From: Desulfobacter sp.
GTDB lineage: Bacteria > Desulfobacterota > Desulfobacteria > Desulfobacterales > Desulfobacteraceae
Assembly: GCA_030145005.1 (NCBI GenBank)
Contig: JAQYWJ010000159.1
Coordinates: 1 to 5,324, forward strand
Length of the DNA stretch: 5,324 nucleotides
Reading direction: 5' to 3'
Both the position numbers and the translations under genes were made by a program. Below the pieces are notes generated by a model. That model was given only the letters and a program-made list of their open reading frames with translations. It was not told the origin of the DNA and did no database searches. Positions 5,321 through 5,324 of the stretch are shown here, one piece after another (position 1 is the first letter of the stretch; each line of letters begins with the position of its first letter).

Positions 5321-5324
5321 ACAA

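Noticed and set aside
1..5324. CRISPR array, tRNA gene or transposase gene
   Set aside because: No regularly spaced repeats, no cloverleaf and no transposase motifs were seen on either strand.

Overview
The window most resembles a chromosomal segment of an anaerobic deltaproteobacterium, probably Desulfobacterales. This is an inference from gene order and protein style (rplU-rpmA-obgE-nadD-rsfS-gpmI followed by a small HsdR-N domain gene), not from any marker that fixes the taxon. 

Positions 506-5306 hold one compact minus-strand operon, transcribed from the right edge towards the left. It encodes ribosomal proteins L21 (rplU) and L27 (rpmA), the ribosome-assembly GTPase Obg, nicotinate-mononucleotide adenylyltransferase NadD, ribosomal silencing factor RsfS, cofactor-independent phosphoglycerate mutase GpmI, and a 170-residue protein with a type I restriction HsdR N-terminal fold and no visible nuclease motif. 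Stop and start codons overlap at rpmA/obgE (GTGA), nadD/rsfS (ATGA) and rsfS/gpmI (11 bp with my preferred gpmI start), so translation is probably coupled. The set links ribosome assembly and silencing with NAD supply and lower glycolysis. No internal terminator is visible between these genes. 

Positions 1-48 are the last 15 codons of a plus-strand gene ending in half of a C-terminal zinc ribbon. Positions 49-505 contain no protein gene. Instead, about 131-428 reads as a structured plus-strand RNA with several long complementary stems, two sets of crossing pairs (pseudoknots), a GCAA tetraloop and an intrinsic terminator. Its sequence style resembles HEARO / omega RNA, the guide RNA of IscB and IsrB nucleases. 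No IscB or IsrB gene is next to it, so it would be a solo (trans-acting or relic) guide RNA. I made this identification from memory of the family and it needs a covariance-model search. Just downstream, 436-489 is an imperfect palindrome that may be a REP-like repeat or the end of the same element. The RNA unit and the operon converge here. 

The operon is ordinary core genome. The RNA-bearing region at the left edge is the part worth a second look.
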